Below, one piece after another: positions 1-7,774 of a stretch of DNA of 34,250 bases (positions are counted from its first letter, which is position 1; each line of letters starts with the position of its first letter). The notes beneath the pieces are model-generated. The model worked only from the letters and a program-made list of their open reading frames with translations, did no database searches and was not told the DNA's origin. The stretch is from assembly GCA_002402965.1 (NCBI GenBank), contig DHGW01000031.1, forward strand, positions 2,487 through 36,736, written 5' to 3'. The translations under genes were made by a program, and so were the position numbers. Source of the DNA: Bacteroidales bacterium UBA4788 (lineage in GTDB: Bacteria; Bacteroidota; Bacteroidia; Bacteroidales; VadinHA17).

Positions 1-1019
1 CGGCAATAGGTATGATCGTGTCCTGCAAGTACCAGATCAACGCTATATTTCTCAAGCAACGGCTTTATTGTATTCCTGTATTTTTCGTTGTTTCGTCCCT
101 GTGAACACGAATAGACAGGATAGTGAGTGAAAAGCACCGTCCATCTGTTAGGGTTTTCAGCCAGGGTTTTATCGAGCCAGGTGATCACAAGGACGCTGTC
201 CTCCTCATTTTCACCAAGTGCCGGAGAATCAAAAGAAATAAACCTAACTCCCTGATAATCCAAATAGTAATTTCGATTGTAATACTCTTCTGAAGGCGAA
301 TTTGCAGGTGCACTGTAGATCTGATTCCAGTGCTTCGAGAAAGTGCGCGGTTGATTTTCCGGCTTGTCGTATTCGTGGTTTCCCGGTGTAACGACACTGG
401 GCATCATTCCAAAAATCCAACCACCTGCGTAAAAGAATTCACGCCAGTATTCCTCGGTACTTCGGCTCACAAGGTCGCCGGCAAAAAGCATAAAATCAGC
501 TTCCGGAAAATGCGTGTATGCCTGACGAATAGTGCGTGAACCGAGCGATTTTATGTCGTTCTGTACATCACCAAAGTAAAGAAAGGTAAAAGGTCCGTCT
601 TCGGCGGAGGAGGTTTTAAATTGAAACCATTCACTCCACCTTTCGCCGTCGCCCACACGGTATGCATATTTTGTTGCGGGCTTAAGGTTTTCAAAAACAA
701 CTTTGTGCCCCATTGAAACCTGACTACCCTCCTCCCATGGAGTGCTGGTGCCTTTTTTTGTAATTGCATCCTTTTCAAGTCCAGGGGAAGCGACAACTGG
801 TGTAATTTCGGCAACACTCTCTGTTACGGTGAAGAGTGTACGCCATGAAACAGCACGACTAGTAGCCGGATCGCCGGAGATGCTCAGCATTATTCTGTCC
901 GGGAAGAGAGTTGGTTCAAAATTGGAATATTCATTCTTACTTTGTTTCACACTATTTTGTTCAACTTGCGGATTGCAAGAAACAAGAACAGCAATAAGAA
1001 AAAGAAATATATTTTTCAT
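1..1019 (-). CDS. Purple acid phosphatase-like metallophosphoesterase, lipoprotein (3' end cut by window edge)
   Basis: The minus-strand frame is open from an ATG at 1019 to the left window edge (339 codons), so the C-terminus is missing. The N-terminus is a lipoprotein signal (MKNIFLFLIAVLVSC, Cys15). A fibronectin-like purple acid phosphatase N-terminal domain follows (about residues 33-135, with RIMLSISGDPATSRAVSWRT). The catalytic domain carries the metal-binding blocks of calcineurin-like phosphoesterases in order: YFGDVQND, FAGDLVS, TPGNHEY, FTHYPVYS and, at the very edge, LAGHDHTY. Proteins of this kind hydrolyse phosphomonoesters or diesters with a two-metal centre outside the cytoplasm. 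The start lies 11 bases after the TonB-dependent receptor stop, so the two are probably co-transcribed and may work together on a phosphorylated substrate. The real substrate cannot be told from sequence. Confidence 0.88.
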   Translation of the reverse strand, partial: MKNIFLFLIAVLVSCNPQVEQNSVKQSKNEYSNFEPTLFPDRIMLSISGDPATSRAVSWRTLFTVTESVAEITPVVASPGLEKDAITKKGTSTPWEEGSQVSMGHKVVFENLKPATKYAYRVGDGERWSEWFQFKTSSAEDGPFTFLYFGDVQNDIKSLGSRTIRQAYTHFPEADFMLFAGDLVSRSTEEYWREFFYAGGWIFGMMPSVVTPGNHEYDKPENQPRTFSKHWNQIYSAPANSPSEEYYNRNYYLDYQGVRFISFDSPALGENEEDSVLVITWLDKTLAENPNRWTVLFTHYPVYSCSQGRNNEKYRNTIKPLLEKYSVDLVLAGHDHTYC

Positions 1020-1030
1020 CATTGTGAATT

Positions 1031-4000
1031 TTAATAGATATTCAATTTTAGTCCGGCCTGCAATCTGGTACCGTTTTCAAGCGACGAATAAGTGTAATCA
1101 GGTTTCCACTGATAAGTACGTTGGACTTCGTTCAGCAGGTTATTGGCCGAGGCAAAAAGTACAAGTTTCCGGGTGATAAAGATATCAATGTTGGCATCGA
1201 GGTACGAAACCTTATCATAGAAAACATCATACTGTTCTGTTTGGCCGTTACCGGTTAAAAAGTCGGCAGTATAATTATAGGAAATGCGGGCGCTGAAACG
1301 TTTGCTATCGTAAGCCAGCGAAGCATTGAGAATGTCTTCGGCTGTTCCTGAAAGTTCGTATTCATTGTCTTTATTATCGACCCAGTTGTGGGTATAGTTG
1401 GCGTAAACACTAAAATTGCTCAACACTCCCGGAAGGAAATCAAGTTTTTTCTGAAAAGCTATTTCTACTCCAAAGAGATTAGCATTCCCTCCGTTGCCTG
1501 GTGTAAAACTCTCAAATTCTTTTCCTTCAGCCTTATTATACCGGTTTATGTAATTGGCTTTCTGATCTTCTGTAATATCGGTGCGGGCATTAATTTCATC
1601 GGGGGTTATTAAATACGGTGAAACTTCTTCCCATGGCAAAACCTCAATTATCCGGACTTCATAATCACGGATATTTTTTATAAAAATTCCTGCTGAAAGC
1701 AGACCGGTGGATCCCAGGTAATATTCGCCCAACAGGTCGAAATTGTGGGCCAAAGTTGGTTTAATATCCGGATTCCCAAAAAAGATTTCTAAATCACTGA
1801 TATCACATTTGGTGTACGGTACAATATCGCGATAATTAGGGCGGCTGATTGTTTTGGTGTAAACCAGGCGAAATACACTTTTTGCGGTTGGCATATATTT
1901 CAGGTGAATACCTGGCAAAAGTGAAACATAATCCTGACTGGCGCTTACCTCATCAAAGGTTTCAGCACGTTCAAAATATTCGAAACCATGGTAATCTACT
2001 CTGGTTTGTTCAACACGTAACCCGGCAAGCAGGCTCATCTTATCGCCTAATTTCTGTGTTGACATAACATAACCGCTGTAAATATCCTCAGAAGCTGTGT
2101 AGCCATCAGCAATTTCAGAATTGTAAAGCGTGACTATTTTCCATCTGTCGGTTGGTCCGTCGTAGCTTGTATTCTGTTGTCCGACCCAATCGGCTGTAAC
2201 CGACTGTCCAACTGTATAGTATGAATTGCTGAATGCCGAACTTACATCTTGCATGTTTTGGGCAAAATCGCTCCACATCCATTTCCAGTTATATACACCG
2301 GGAGATTCCGGATCGTTGTCGAGAGGTTTCCATTTGACACGGCCGGGAATTTTACGGCTCTTATCCATAGTTTTGGCTTTTACTCCAAATTTCAGTTTAT
2401 TTTCATATTTACCCTGAATTATAGGAAGCTCAAAATCAGCCTGGTAAAGGAACTGATCTACATTCGAACGTCTTTCACGACCCTTAAAACCGTCCAGTTC
2501 CCAGGTATCTACCCGGTTTTCATCGATATCTGCTGAAGTTCTACCTGCAATTTGTTCCACAACATTATCAATCCCAAACCCTTTATCAAGACCAATAAAA
2601 CGGGGATTAGTGAAGTCCATGACTACTGTTTTTTCATTGTAGCTCTGCAGCTCGAAATCGCGTGAATCTGGTTCGTCTTCTATGGTTGAGATGTAGGCGA
2701 ATTTCCAGTTGGCCTTTAAAAGGCCCAGGTTATGTTCGCCTTCAAAACCATAGTTAAGGATTTTTTTATGCACTAAATCACCACCCTTTTGGTTTGCACC
2801 AGCATAAACATGGCGTTCAAGTTCGGGATGGAATGTGGGATGTTCCGGATCATAATCCACATACATAGTACCCGAATTATCGTCAATCCCATTGTTGTCT
2901 TCATCTAAAACAATATATGGTTTGCCGGTTACATCATTAACACCGTCGCCATCAGCATCAATATCTCCGTCAATTTCATCTTCGAAATTTTCAATATCAT
3001 CGAAAACCTGCTCAAAACTTTTGATGTCGCTGTATTCATCAGTCATTAACCAGTTTCCTTTATAGCCTCCTCCAATATCGTCGATACGCAGCGAGTAGGT
3101 TTTACGCCAGTCTTTATAATCGTTGAAAATACCTGTGAACGCGATCGAATGGTTTTCATTGAATTTAAAATCAATTCCAAGCGTGTAACTCTGACGAAGG
3201 CGTTCCATTAGTGTTTGTTCAATATTCAGGTATTTTGGGACAAAATATTCCGTGCTACCAACCATAGTCGGTTCCCAGGATGAGTTGTGATTATTTGAAC
3301 CCAGTTTCTGGTCATAAGCCGATGCAGAGCCGATAATTCCCAACTTATCATTAAAATACCTGTCTCCAAAAATGATACTCCCATTTATCTGCGGATCTCT
3401 TGTCAAAAAGTTATAACCTCCTGCACCAGAAACAGAAAGACGTTTTGAATAAGGAGCTTTTCGAGTCACCAGATTTACAGCACCACCAATGGCATCACCA
3501 TCCATATCGGGTGTAATTGCCTTGCTCACTTCAATGACTTGTACCATATCTGCCGGGATTGCATCAACGCCAACCGAACGGTTATCCCCAGTGCCGGATA
3601 TGGCGGTGCCGTTGATTGAAATGGTGCTTTTTGAAGGATCGGTACCACGAATACTTATCAATTTGGCCTCACCCTGGTCGTACTGCACATGGATACCAGG
3701 AATACGCTTTAAGGCATCGCCAATATTGGGATCGGGAAAACTTCCTACCTGATCCGATGAAATTACATTCATAATACTCGGCGAGTTTAGCTGCATATTA
3801 AGAGCTTTTAATACTCCACCGGCGCTTCCCATTACCACTACTTCTCCTATTATTTCATTATCGGATAGCTGAAAGTTAAGCGTTTGTGTTGTGGCTTCTT
3901 CAATGGTAACACTCTTTTCTATGGGTTTAAAACCAACATATGAAACGGTTACAATGTAATCACCAGGGTTTAACCCGATCAGGCGATAAGCACCATTATT

Positions 4001-4186
4001 ATCGGCGATTGTTCCTTTGTTTAATGACAAAATAACCACTGCCGCACCTGGAAGAGGAAGATTCTCGGAATCAACCACTCTCCCAACAATAGCACCTTTG
4101 TTATCCTCGATTTTATCAACTTCTGCAAAAAGGTATGTACCTGATAATAAGTGTGATAAAATGAACAATAAAAAGAGTTTTTTCAT
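1031..4186 (-). CDS. TonB-dependent outer-membrane receptor with carboxypeptidase-regulatory-like N-terminal domain
   Basis: 1051 residues. A Sec signal peptide (MKKLFLLFILSHLLSGTYLF) is followed by a carboxypeptidase-D-regulatory-like beta-sandwich (about 31-110, GAIVGRVVDSENLPLPGAAV), a TonB plug (about 125-245, with IGDALKRIPGIHVQ and the ITPDMDGDAIGGAVNLVTR signature) and a 22-strand-type barrel ending in GLKLNIY with a terminal aromatic residue. The plug resembles the TIGR01782 subgroup, often linked to uptake of sugars or other organic ligands. No SusD partner is present; the downstream partner is a phosphatase. An Asp-rich insertion at about 396-447 holds two DxDxDG-type segments (DIDADGDGVNDV and DEDNNGIDDNSG), which look like calcium-binding loops. 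The gene has its own promoter-like sequence at 4215-4245. Energised by TonB-ExbBD, it would import a ligand across the outer membrane; the ligand is unknown. Confidence 0.93.
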   Translation of the reverse strand: MKKLFLLFILSHLLSGTYLFAEVDKIEDNKGAIVGRVVDSENLPLPGAAVVILSLNKGTIADNNGAYRLIGLNPGDYIVTVSYVGFKPIEKSVTIEEATTQTLNFQLSDNEIIGEVVVMGSAGGVLKALNMQLNSPSIMNVISSDQVGSFPDPNIGDALKRIPGIHVQYDQGEAKLISIRGTDPSKSTISINGTAISGTGDNRSVGVDAIPADMVQVIEVSKAITPDMDGDAIGGAVNLVTRKAPYSKRLSVSGAGGYNFLTRDPQINGSIIFGDRYFNDKLGIIGSASAYDQKLGSNNHNSSWEPTMVGSTEYFVPKYLNIEQTLMERLRQSYTLGIDFKFNENHSIAFTGIFNDYKDWRKTYSLRIDDIGGGYKGNWLMTDEYSDIKSFEQVFDDIENFEDEIDGDIDADGDGVNDVTGKPYIVLDEDNNGIDDNSGTMYVDYDPEHPTFHPELERHVYAGANQKGGDLVHKKILNYGFEGEHNLGLLKANWKFAYISTIEDEPDSRDFELQSYNEKTVVMDFTNPRFIGLDKGFGIDNVVEQIAGRTSADIDENRVDTWELDGFKGRERRSNVDQFLYQADFELPIIQGKYENKLKFGVKAKTMDKSRKIPGRVKWKPLDNDPESPGVYNWKWMWSDFAQNMQDVSSAFSNSYYTVGQSVTADWVGQQNTSYDGPTDRWKIVTLYNSEIADGYTASEDIYSGYVMSTQKLGDKMSLLAGLRVEQTRVDYHGFEYFERAETFDEVSASQDYVSLLPGIHLKYMPTAKSVFRLVYTKTISRPNYRDIVPYTKCDISDLEIFFGNPDIKPTLAHNFDLLGEYYLGSTGLLSAGIFIKNIRDYEVRIIEVLPWEEVSPYLITPDEINARTDITEDQKANYINRYNKAEGKEFESFTPGNGGNANLFGVEIAFQKKLDFLPGVLSNFSVYANYTHNWVDNKDNEYELSGTAEDILNASLAYDSKRFSARISYNYTADFLTGNGQTEQYDVFYDKVSYLDANIDIFITRKLVLFASANNLLNEVQRTYQWKPDYTYSSLENGTRLQAGLKLNIY

Positions 4187-4214
4187 GAGATCATAGTTTT
4201 ATCTTTTTCATGGG

Positions 4215-4245
4215 CAAACGTATTTTGATTATATCACAGGACAAT
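4215..4245 (-). promoter_or_regulatory. Bacteroidota-type promoter for the TonB receptor operon
   Basis: Read on the minus strand, TACGTTTG (4222-4215) fits the -7 element TAnnTTTG. An ATTG (4245-4242) lies 19 bases upstream as a partial -33 element. Transcription would start near 4207, giving a leader of about 20 bases before the ATG at 4186. Confidence 0.6.
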
Positions 4246-4671
4246 TACCAAATCGTTACAATAAAATTTCTCAATGATTAAATAACGGCATGGCAAATAT
4301 TGCTACTGCCACAGTAACCTGACAATATGTAAATCTGTTTATAAGCATAGCAACGCGTTGCATTGTATCAGCCGCGAGTTTTTGGTCAATATTGTAAATA
4401 AGGAAAATTTCAGCAATTTTGTACGTAATGTTTTTTCTACCCTTCCATAGGCTGCCAAGCCTGCGTATTCTGGCACTGGCAAGCATGGTCATATCCTGCC
4501 GCAGGATCCCCGATCTGCCGTCGCCCGGTGACACCTCCCTGTTTGCTGCGTGCGTCATTCCCGGCAGTGACGGAGTTATGACTATCTGGTCAAACAGGTT
4601 CACACCTTCACGGCAGTAAAGTGATCCTATCCCTTTTCTGAAGAGAGGGAACCAGGTATTGAACAACTCGC
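4246..4671. other. Non-coding stretch, possibly with a decayed lipoprotein N-terminus
   Basis: No convincing intact gene. On the plus strand a short frame beginning near 4428 reads ...LRILALASMVISCRRIPDLPSPG, which resembles a lipoprotein signal and Cys, but it stops at about 4619 and is not in the frame of the DUF5689 remnant that follows. It could be the original 5' end of that remnant. A 137-codon minus-strand frame here has no recognisable domain and a composition unlike the neighbouring genes, so it is not called. Confidence 0.35.
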
Positions 4672-5102
4672 CCTTCTGAACCACAGGTAGACTATATCAC
4701 CATCGGACAACTCAGGATGATGCATGAACAGGGTACTGTAACTGTGGATACCAACGTCTATATCCAGGGCATCATCACACTCACCCCGGAGCTGAGTAAT
4801 ATTCCTGACTTTGTGGCCTATATCCTGGATACTACAGCGCTTCCGGACTCACGGGAAGAGCTCTCCAACAGTCGCTTCATGACATCATCAATGAACATAC
4901 GCAGCTGGAATACAGCAATCTGTGGCAGTGTTTCTCCACCACTGACGTCATGAGTGACGGAGTAACCATATAGGATATTTATTCCGACATTCCCGACGGC
5001 ACTCCTGCCTCACGGGTGGCTACCAGCAGTGACCTGTCGCTCTTTGTCAGTGGCACGTTATGTGCAGCCAGCAATTGTTCCGGCGAATCATCTATAATCT
5101 GA
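4672..5102 (+). pseudogene. Mosaic remnant: DUF5689 segment joined to endonuclease I-like segment, frameshift and in-frame stop
   Basis: Two readable pieces lie in different frames. From about 4687 the frame reads VDYITIGQLRMMHEQGTVTV and continues DTNVYIQGIITLTPELSN, as in DUF5689 domains of Bacteroidota lipoproteins. At about 4824 the meaningful reading moves to another frame: PGYYSASGLTGRALQQSLHD, then IINEHTQLEYSNLWQCFSTTD, then DIYSDIPDGTP. This matches the start of secreted endonuclease I-type nucleases (GYY...L...LH.II..H...Y..LW.....TD....G.vWDiYSD). The expected Trp codon (TGG) before DIYSD is TAG at 4971-4973. The sense after about 5006 is lost and the frame ends at 5102. No start codon or ribosome site is clear. 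This is a dead gene, or possibly a mis-assembly; it cannot make a nuclease. Confidence 0.7.
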
Positions 5103-5347
5103 AGCATAAATGTTTGAAAACCTTGGTGTTTACGATAGAATGCATAACCCCAATAAGGCTTAATTTTGATCTTTCCTTTTGTCAGATCCGTAGATTTTAA
5201 GCTTACTTCTGACGAGAAATTGTTCTCGTACCATTCACGGGCTTTTAAAATTTCCGAATCTTCATTCTCACCAACATCTCTTAGTTCCCTTTGGCAGGAA
5301 ATAATAATCCCTAAAAGCATAATTGAAAAGAGAAACTTTTTTTTAAT
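4979..5347 (-). pseudogene. Remnant of a Bacteroidota lipoprotein, start codon lost and C-terminus truncated
   Basis: The minus strand is open from an upstream TAA to 4979. A lipoprotein signal reads KKKFLFSIMLLGIIISC followed by QREL, but the codon where ATG is expected, just before the lysines, is ATT (5347-5345). The first available ATG (5320) lies inside the signal peptide and leaves too short a signal. The body (SEILKAREWYENNF, then KIKPYWGYAFYRKHQGFQTF) resembles the N-terminal part of secreted Bacteroidota proteins with an AxxWYE...KPxW pattern, whose function I do not know. The last 30 or so residues overlap the endonuclease-like remnant on the other strand and look unrelated to the body. 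The 5' end is joined directly to a broken sigma factor. Confidence 0.6.
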
Positions 5348-5549
5348 GTCTGAAATTTTGATTCCTGCCTGAAAGTTTTAAGTAGCCTGAAAGCTTTTAC
5401 AAATGAGTCCTGAACTACATCTTCAGTAAGGTTTTTGTCTTAAGAATCGAGTAAGAAACAGAGAAGGCAAATCTCTTATATGTTTTAACAAAATAGCCGA
5501 ATGAGTTGTAATCGCCGGATAAAACTTTCTTTATATAGAGATCATCCAT
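5347..5549 (-). pseudogene. ECF RNA polymerase sigma factor, frameshifted and truncated inside region 2
   Basis: From an ATG at 5549 the frame reads MDDLYIKKVLSGDYNSFGYF and on to YSILKTKTLL, then hits TAG at 5417-5415. One base is missing near 5425: the next frame continues EDVVQDSFVKAFRLLKTFRQ ESKFQT, which is the classic sigma-70 region 2 of ECF factors. In these proteins FxT is normally followed by WLYRI and then region 4. Here the sequence passes directly after T (5347) into the lipoprotein remnant, so region 4 and half of region 2 are gone. The start overlaps the end of the DUF6249 gene by 8 bases (ATGGATGA), as expected for a translationally coupled pair. As it stands it cannot be a working sigma factor. 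Confidence 0.8.
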
Positions 5550-5931
5550 TTCCCTTGTTTCGCTTCCCTTCAAGGTAGTTGCCAATAATAATACTCACTC
5601 CTCCAAATATTAATAATGAGAATATAAAAATCATTTGATCAAACTGATGACGAGGTCCTGTCAGATTCGGAGAGATGAAAGCAATAAAAAGGTATGTAAA
5701 CAAAATTCCTGTTCCAATGCCAACTAAGAAAAGGGCTAACCTTAACCAGGGAAATTTAAAAGTGATTTCTCTGGGTTTAAATATCCCACTTACATCAACA
5801 CCTTTTTCAATCAGTGCCATTCTTTCTTTGTTCCTATAACGCAGATAGAAATAGTAAGAAAGAATTATTGCTGCAAAGAAACCTATCCAGGTAAGGGTTT
5901 CCATAATGCTACTAATAGTGAATCTGTCCAT
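5542..5931 (-). CDS. DUF6249-type small membrane protein
   Basis: 129 residues. One membrane segment lies near the N-terminus (about 11-29, TWIGFFAAIILSYYFYLRYR). The family-like motif RNKERMALIEKGVDVSGIFK follows at about 33-52, then two more hydrophobic segments (about 63-87 and 98-120) and a basic tail. Proteins with this RNxERMALIEKG block are common in Bacteroidota next to ECF sigma factor genes, and here the gene overlaps a broken sigma gene. The biochemical role is unknown; a part in sigma control or membrane sensing is inference from neighbourhood. The frame is intact, but its partner is lost, so it may be in early decay. Confidence 0.7.
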   Translation of the reverse strand: MDRFTISSIMETLTWIGFFAAIILSYYFYLRYRNKERMALIEKGVDVSGIFKPREITFKFPWLRLALFLVGIGTGILFTYLFIAFISPNLTGPRHQFDQMIFIFSLLIFGGVSIIIGNYLEGKRNKGNG

Positions 5932-5946
5932 AGTATAAAATTTAAG

Positions 5947-5999
5947 TTTGTGACTCTGTTTTATACATTAGATTCAAAAAGTATAAAATAAGTCACAAA
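5947..5999. repeat. Long near-perfect inverted repeat upstream of the DUF6249 gene
   Basis: The left arm TTTGTGACT-ctg-TTTTATAC (5947-5966) is matched by the right arm GTATAAAA-ta-AGTCACAAA (5981-5999). All 17 arm bases outside the small central bulges pair, around a 14-base loop. It begins 16 bases before the DUF6249 start, so it would lie in the promoter or leader of that operon. It could be a dimeric operator, a leader hairpin, or the end of a small mobile element. There is no U-run, so an intrinsic terminator is unlikely. Confidence 0.7.
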
Positions 6000-6109
6000 T
6001 ATGAGCAATGATTAATTCCTTTGGAAGGAATCTACTGTCTGATCGCAGGGGGCTGCCTGCAGATCAAAGGTAAGAGAATACCCATATTATAGACACACAG
6101 CTGACCACC

Positions 6110-6988
6110 TCACCGCTTCAGCTCCTCAAATCCTTTACCGTAGACACCCATCACGTTCGCCACGGTGATAAATGCCTTGTCATCAATGTGCTTTATGATT
6201 CGGTACAAGTCACTTGCCTCATTCTTTCTTACAAGCGTTATTATCACCTTCTGGTTTTCCTTGGAGTACCACCCCGTACCTTCAACCACTGTCACTCCCC
6301 GGTGCAGTTTTTCGGTTATCTGATCGGCTATCGTGTTAAAATGCCTTGAGAAGATGAATACCTGAACCGACTGCCTGTTGCCTGACAGTATTGTGTCAAG
6401 GGTATAGGCCTGGACTGCCATTGTAACAAAACCGTAGACCATGGTTTCCACCCGCTGCGCCGGCTCGAGATCAGTAAGTATCAGATAGGATGACCCTATT
6501 ATGACCACGTCGCAGTACAGGATAACCCTTCCAAGGCTGATATTGCGGTATTTAGTCACAATCATGGCTATTATATCAGTTCCGCCTGTGCTGCCCCCCT
6601 GGGTAAAGATGATGGCCAGTCCTACCCCACACAGGCCGCCTCCGATCAGTGCCGACATGAACTTCTCCTGAACCACTGCCTCCGGGATGAGCGGTTGCAG
6701 CACAGACAACAATGCTGCCCCGAGTAAAATCCCGTAGATTGATTTGATTCCGAAGCCAGCCCCCAGAATCTTAAGACCGATGATTATAAGCACCACATTT
6801 ATTGCGAAGTAGGTGTAGCCCATTGGTATGCCGGTGGCGTAGAAGATTATGGCAGCAAGACCCGACACACCGCTGCCTGAGATCTGGTGAGGCAGCAGGA
6901 ATGCGGTCCATGCCACCGAAAATATAACCAGACCGATTGCAATCACGACATAAGTCCTGACATTTTCAACAATTGTACGTATTACCAT
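6110..6988 (-). CDS. YitT family membrane protein (DUF161 + DUF2179)
   Basis: 292 residues, the usual length for the family. The N-terminal 200 residues hold about five to six hydrophobic helices, with the glycine-rich family signatures HQISGSGVSGLAAII (about 34-48) and IFTQGGSTGGTDIIAMI (about 127-143). The C-terminal 80 or so residues are the soluble DUF2179 domain (SGNRQSVQVFIFSRH to TVANVMGVYGKGFEELKR), including the VTVVEGTGWYSKENQKVI strand-turn region. The family is widespread and poorly understood; a transport role is often suggested but not shown here. A promoter lies at 7009-7040. The gene stands alone on its strand, with no partner that hints at a substrate. Confidence 0.9.
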   Translation of the reverse strand: MVIRTIVENVRTYVVIAIGLVIFSVAWTAFLLPHQISGSGVSGLAAIIFYATGIPMGYTYFAINVVLIIIGLKILGAGFGIKSIYGILLGAALLSVLQPLIPEAVVQEKFMSALIGGGLCGVGLAIIFTQGGSTGGTDIIAMIVTKYRNISLGRVILYCDVVIIGSSYLILTDLEPAQRVETMVYGFVTMAVQAYTLDTILSGNRQSVQVFIFSRHFNTIADQITEKLHRGVTVVEGTGWYSKENQKVIITLVRKNEASDLYRIIKHIDDKAFITVANVMGVYGKGFEELKR

Positions 6989-7008
6989 AATAAGCCTTTA
7001 AATCGGCG

Positions 7009-7040
7009 CAAAGGTAGAACGCAGACCCTGCAATACCAAA
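7009..7040 (-). promoter_or_regulatory. Bacteroidota-type promoter for the YitT gene
   Basis: On the minus strand TTTG (7040-7037), a 20-base spacer and TACCTTTG (7016-7009) match TTTG-N19-21-TAnnTTTG exactly. The predicted start is near 7001, about a dozen bases before the ATG at 6988, so the leader is very short. Confidence 0.75.
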
Positions 7041-7099
7041 CCGCAGATCAGAACATCGTAATTCCGGTTTTTCCCGGCTCTAATGACAGGCTTTTCAGG

Positions 7100-7130
7100 A
7101 GGCTCCCCCGGAAAATTGCCGGGAGAGCCT
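7100..7130 (-). terminator. Hairpin downstream of the DUF5602 remnant
   Basis: Arms AGGCTCCCCCGG (7100-7111) and CCGGGAGAGCCT (7119-7130) form a 12-base stem with one mismatch around a 7-base loop. It lies 31 bases past the stop of the minus-strand gene. A U-run is not obvious, so it may be a weak terminator or a 3'-end stabilising hairpin. Confidence 0.5.
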
Positions 7131-7161
7131 GATGTCAGTTAGCCTAACCAGGAGGAACGCG

Positions 7162-7774
7162 CTACTTTCCCTGGCGGAATTGAAGATCGCGCAGGGCGAT
7201 TATGTATTCATTCCCTGTCTTCGAGTGTGAGATCTCATACTTCGTCGGGTACCAACCGTCCCTTGTAAAGGCTGCCGGCAGTGGCAGGTCAATTACCTCA
7301 CTCGGGCGGGTCAGGAGGTAATCGCGGGTCATCATCGGCTCCCAGAATACAAATTCCCCGTCATAGGAGCCCCAGATGAACGTTTTGGTGAATGTCGCAC
7401 CGCCAAGCTCGGGAGATGCCCCGTCAAGCCAGTGCACACCCATAAACGGCACGAAACCGGGAGCAGGGAAATACCCCAGCGGAACGTACTGGGGAGCAGG
7501 GAGATTTCCGAACTGGGCCAGATTGCCTGGAAGCATTGCCATACGCTCCTCGTCAGGAATAATGTAGAAGTGCACGTCGAAGCGAGATAATCCGTAGATT
7601 TGAGAAGGTTCGTGCCCCTGAGGGTTCCAATCCAGCATTACAAAAGTGTAGAAGCCCTTACCCCTCTCCTTAGGAAGCTCCAGGACAAACCCCGTCATCT
7701 TTCTGACAAGCCTGAAGAAATGCAAACACTCCGGCTGCAAGCAACAGCGCAAGTCCTTTGCGAGTTCTTTTCAT
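7162..7774 (-). pseudogene. DUF5602 (TTHB210-like) lipoprotein with internal deletion/frameshift
   Basis: The true N-terminus appears to be the ATG at 7774: MKRTRKGLALLLAAG followed by VFAFLQAC and QKDD, a good lipoprotein signal with Cys23. That frame ends at TAA 7672-7670. From about 7700 the meaningful protein is in another frame: GFVLELPKERGKGFYTFVML, then DWNPQGHEPSQIYGLSRFDVHFYIIPDEER, and on to 7162. The second part matches DUF5602 proteins (their HxP...FDxHFY block). The segment that normally links signal and domain, some tens of residues by memory of the family, is missing. An alternative start at 7752 keeps the domain frame open but gives a Cys-rich, non-secretory N-terminus that overlaps the signal peptide in the wrong frame. 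Probably inactivated; a sequencing error is possible but would not restore the missing linker. Confidence 0.65.

Noticed and set aside
4271..4684. Minus-strand frame of 137 codons
   Set aside because: No recognisable domain, no promoter or ribosome site, and it overlaps the start of the DUF5689-like remnant on the other strand.
5345..5347. ATT as a genuine rare start codon for the lipoprotein
   Set aside because: ATT starts are known only in a few genes such as infC; with truncation at the other end and a fused sigma fragment, a lost ATG is the simpler reading.
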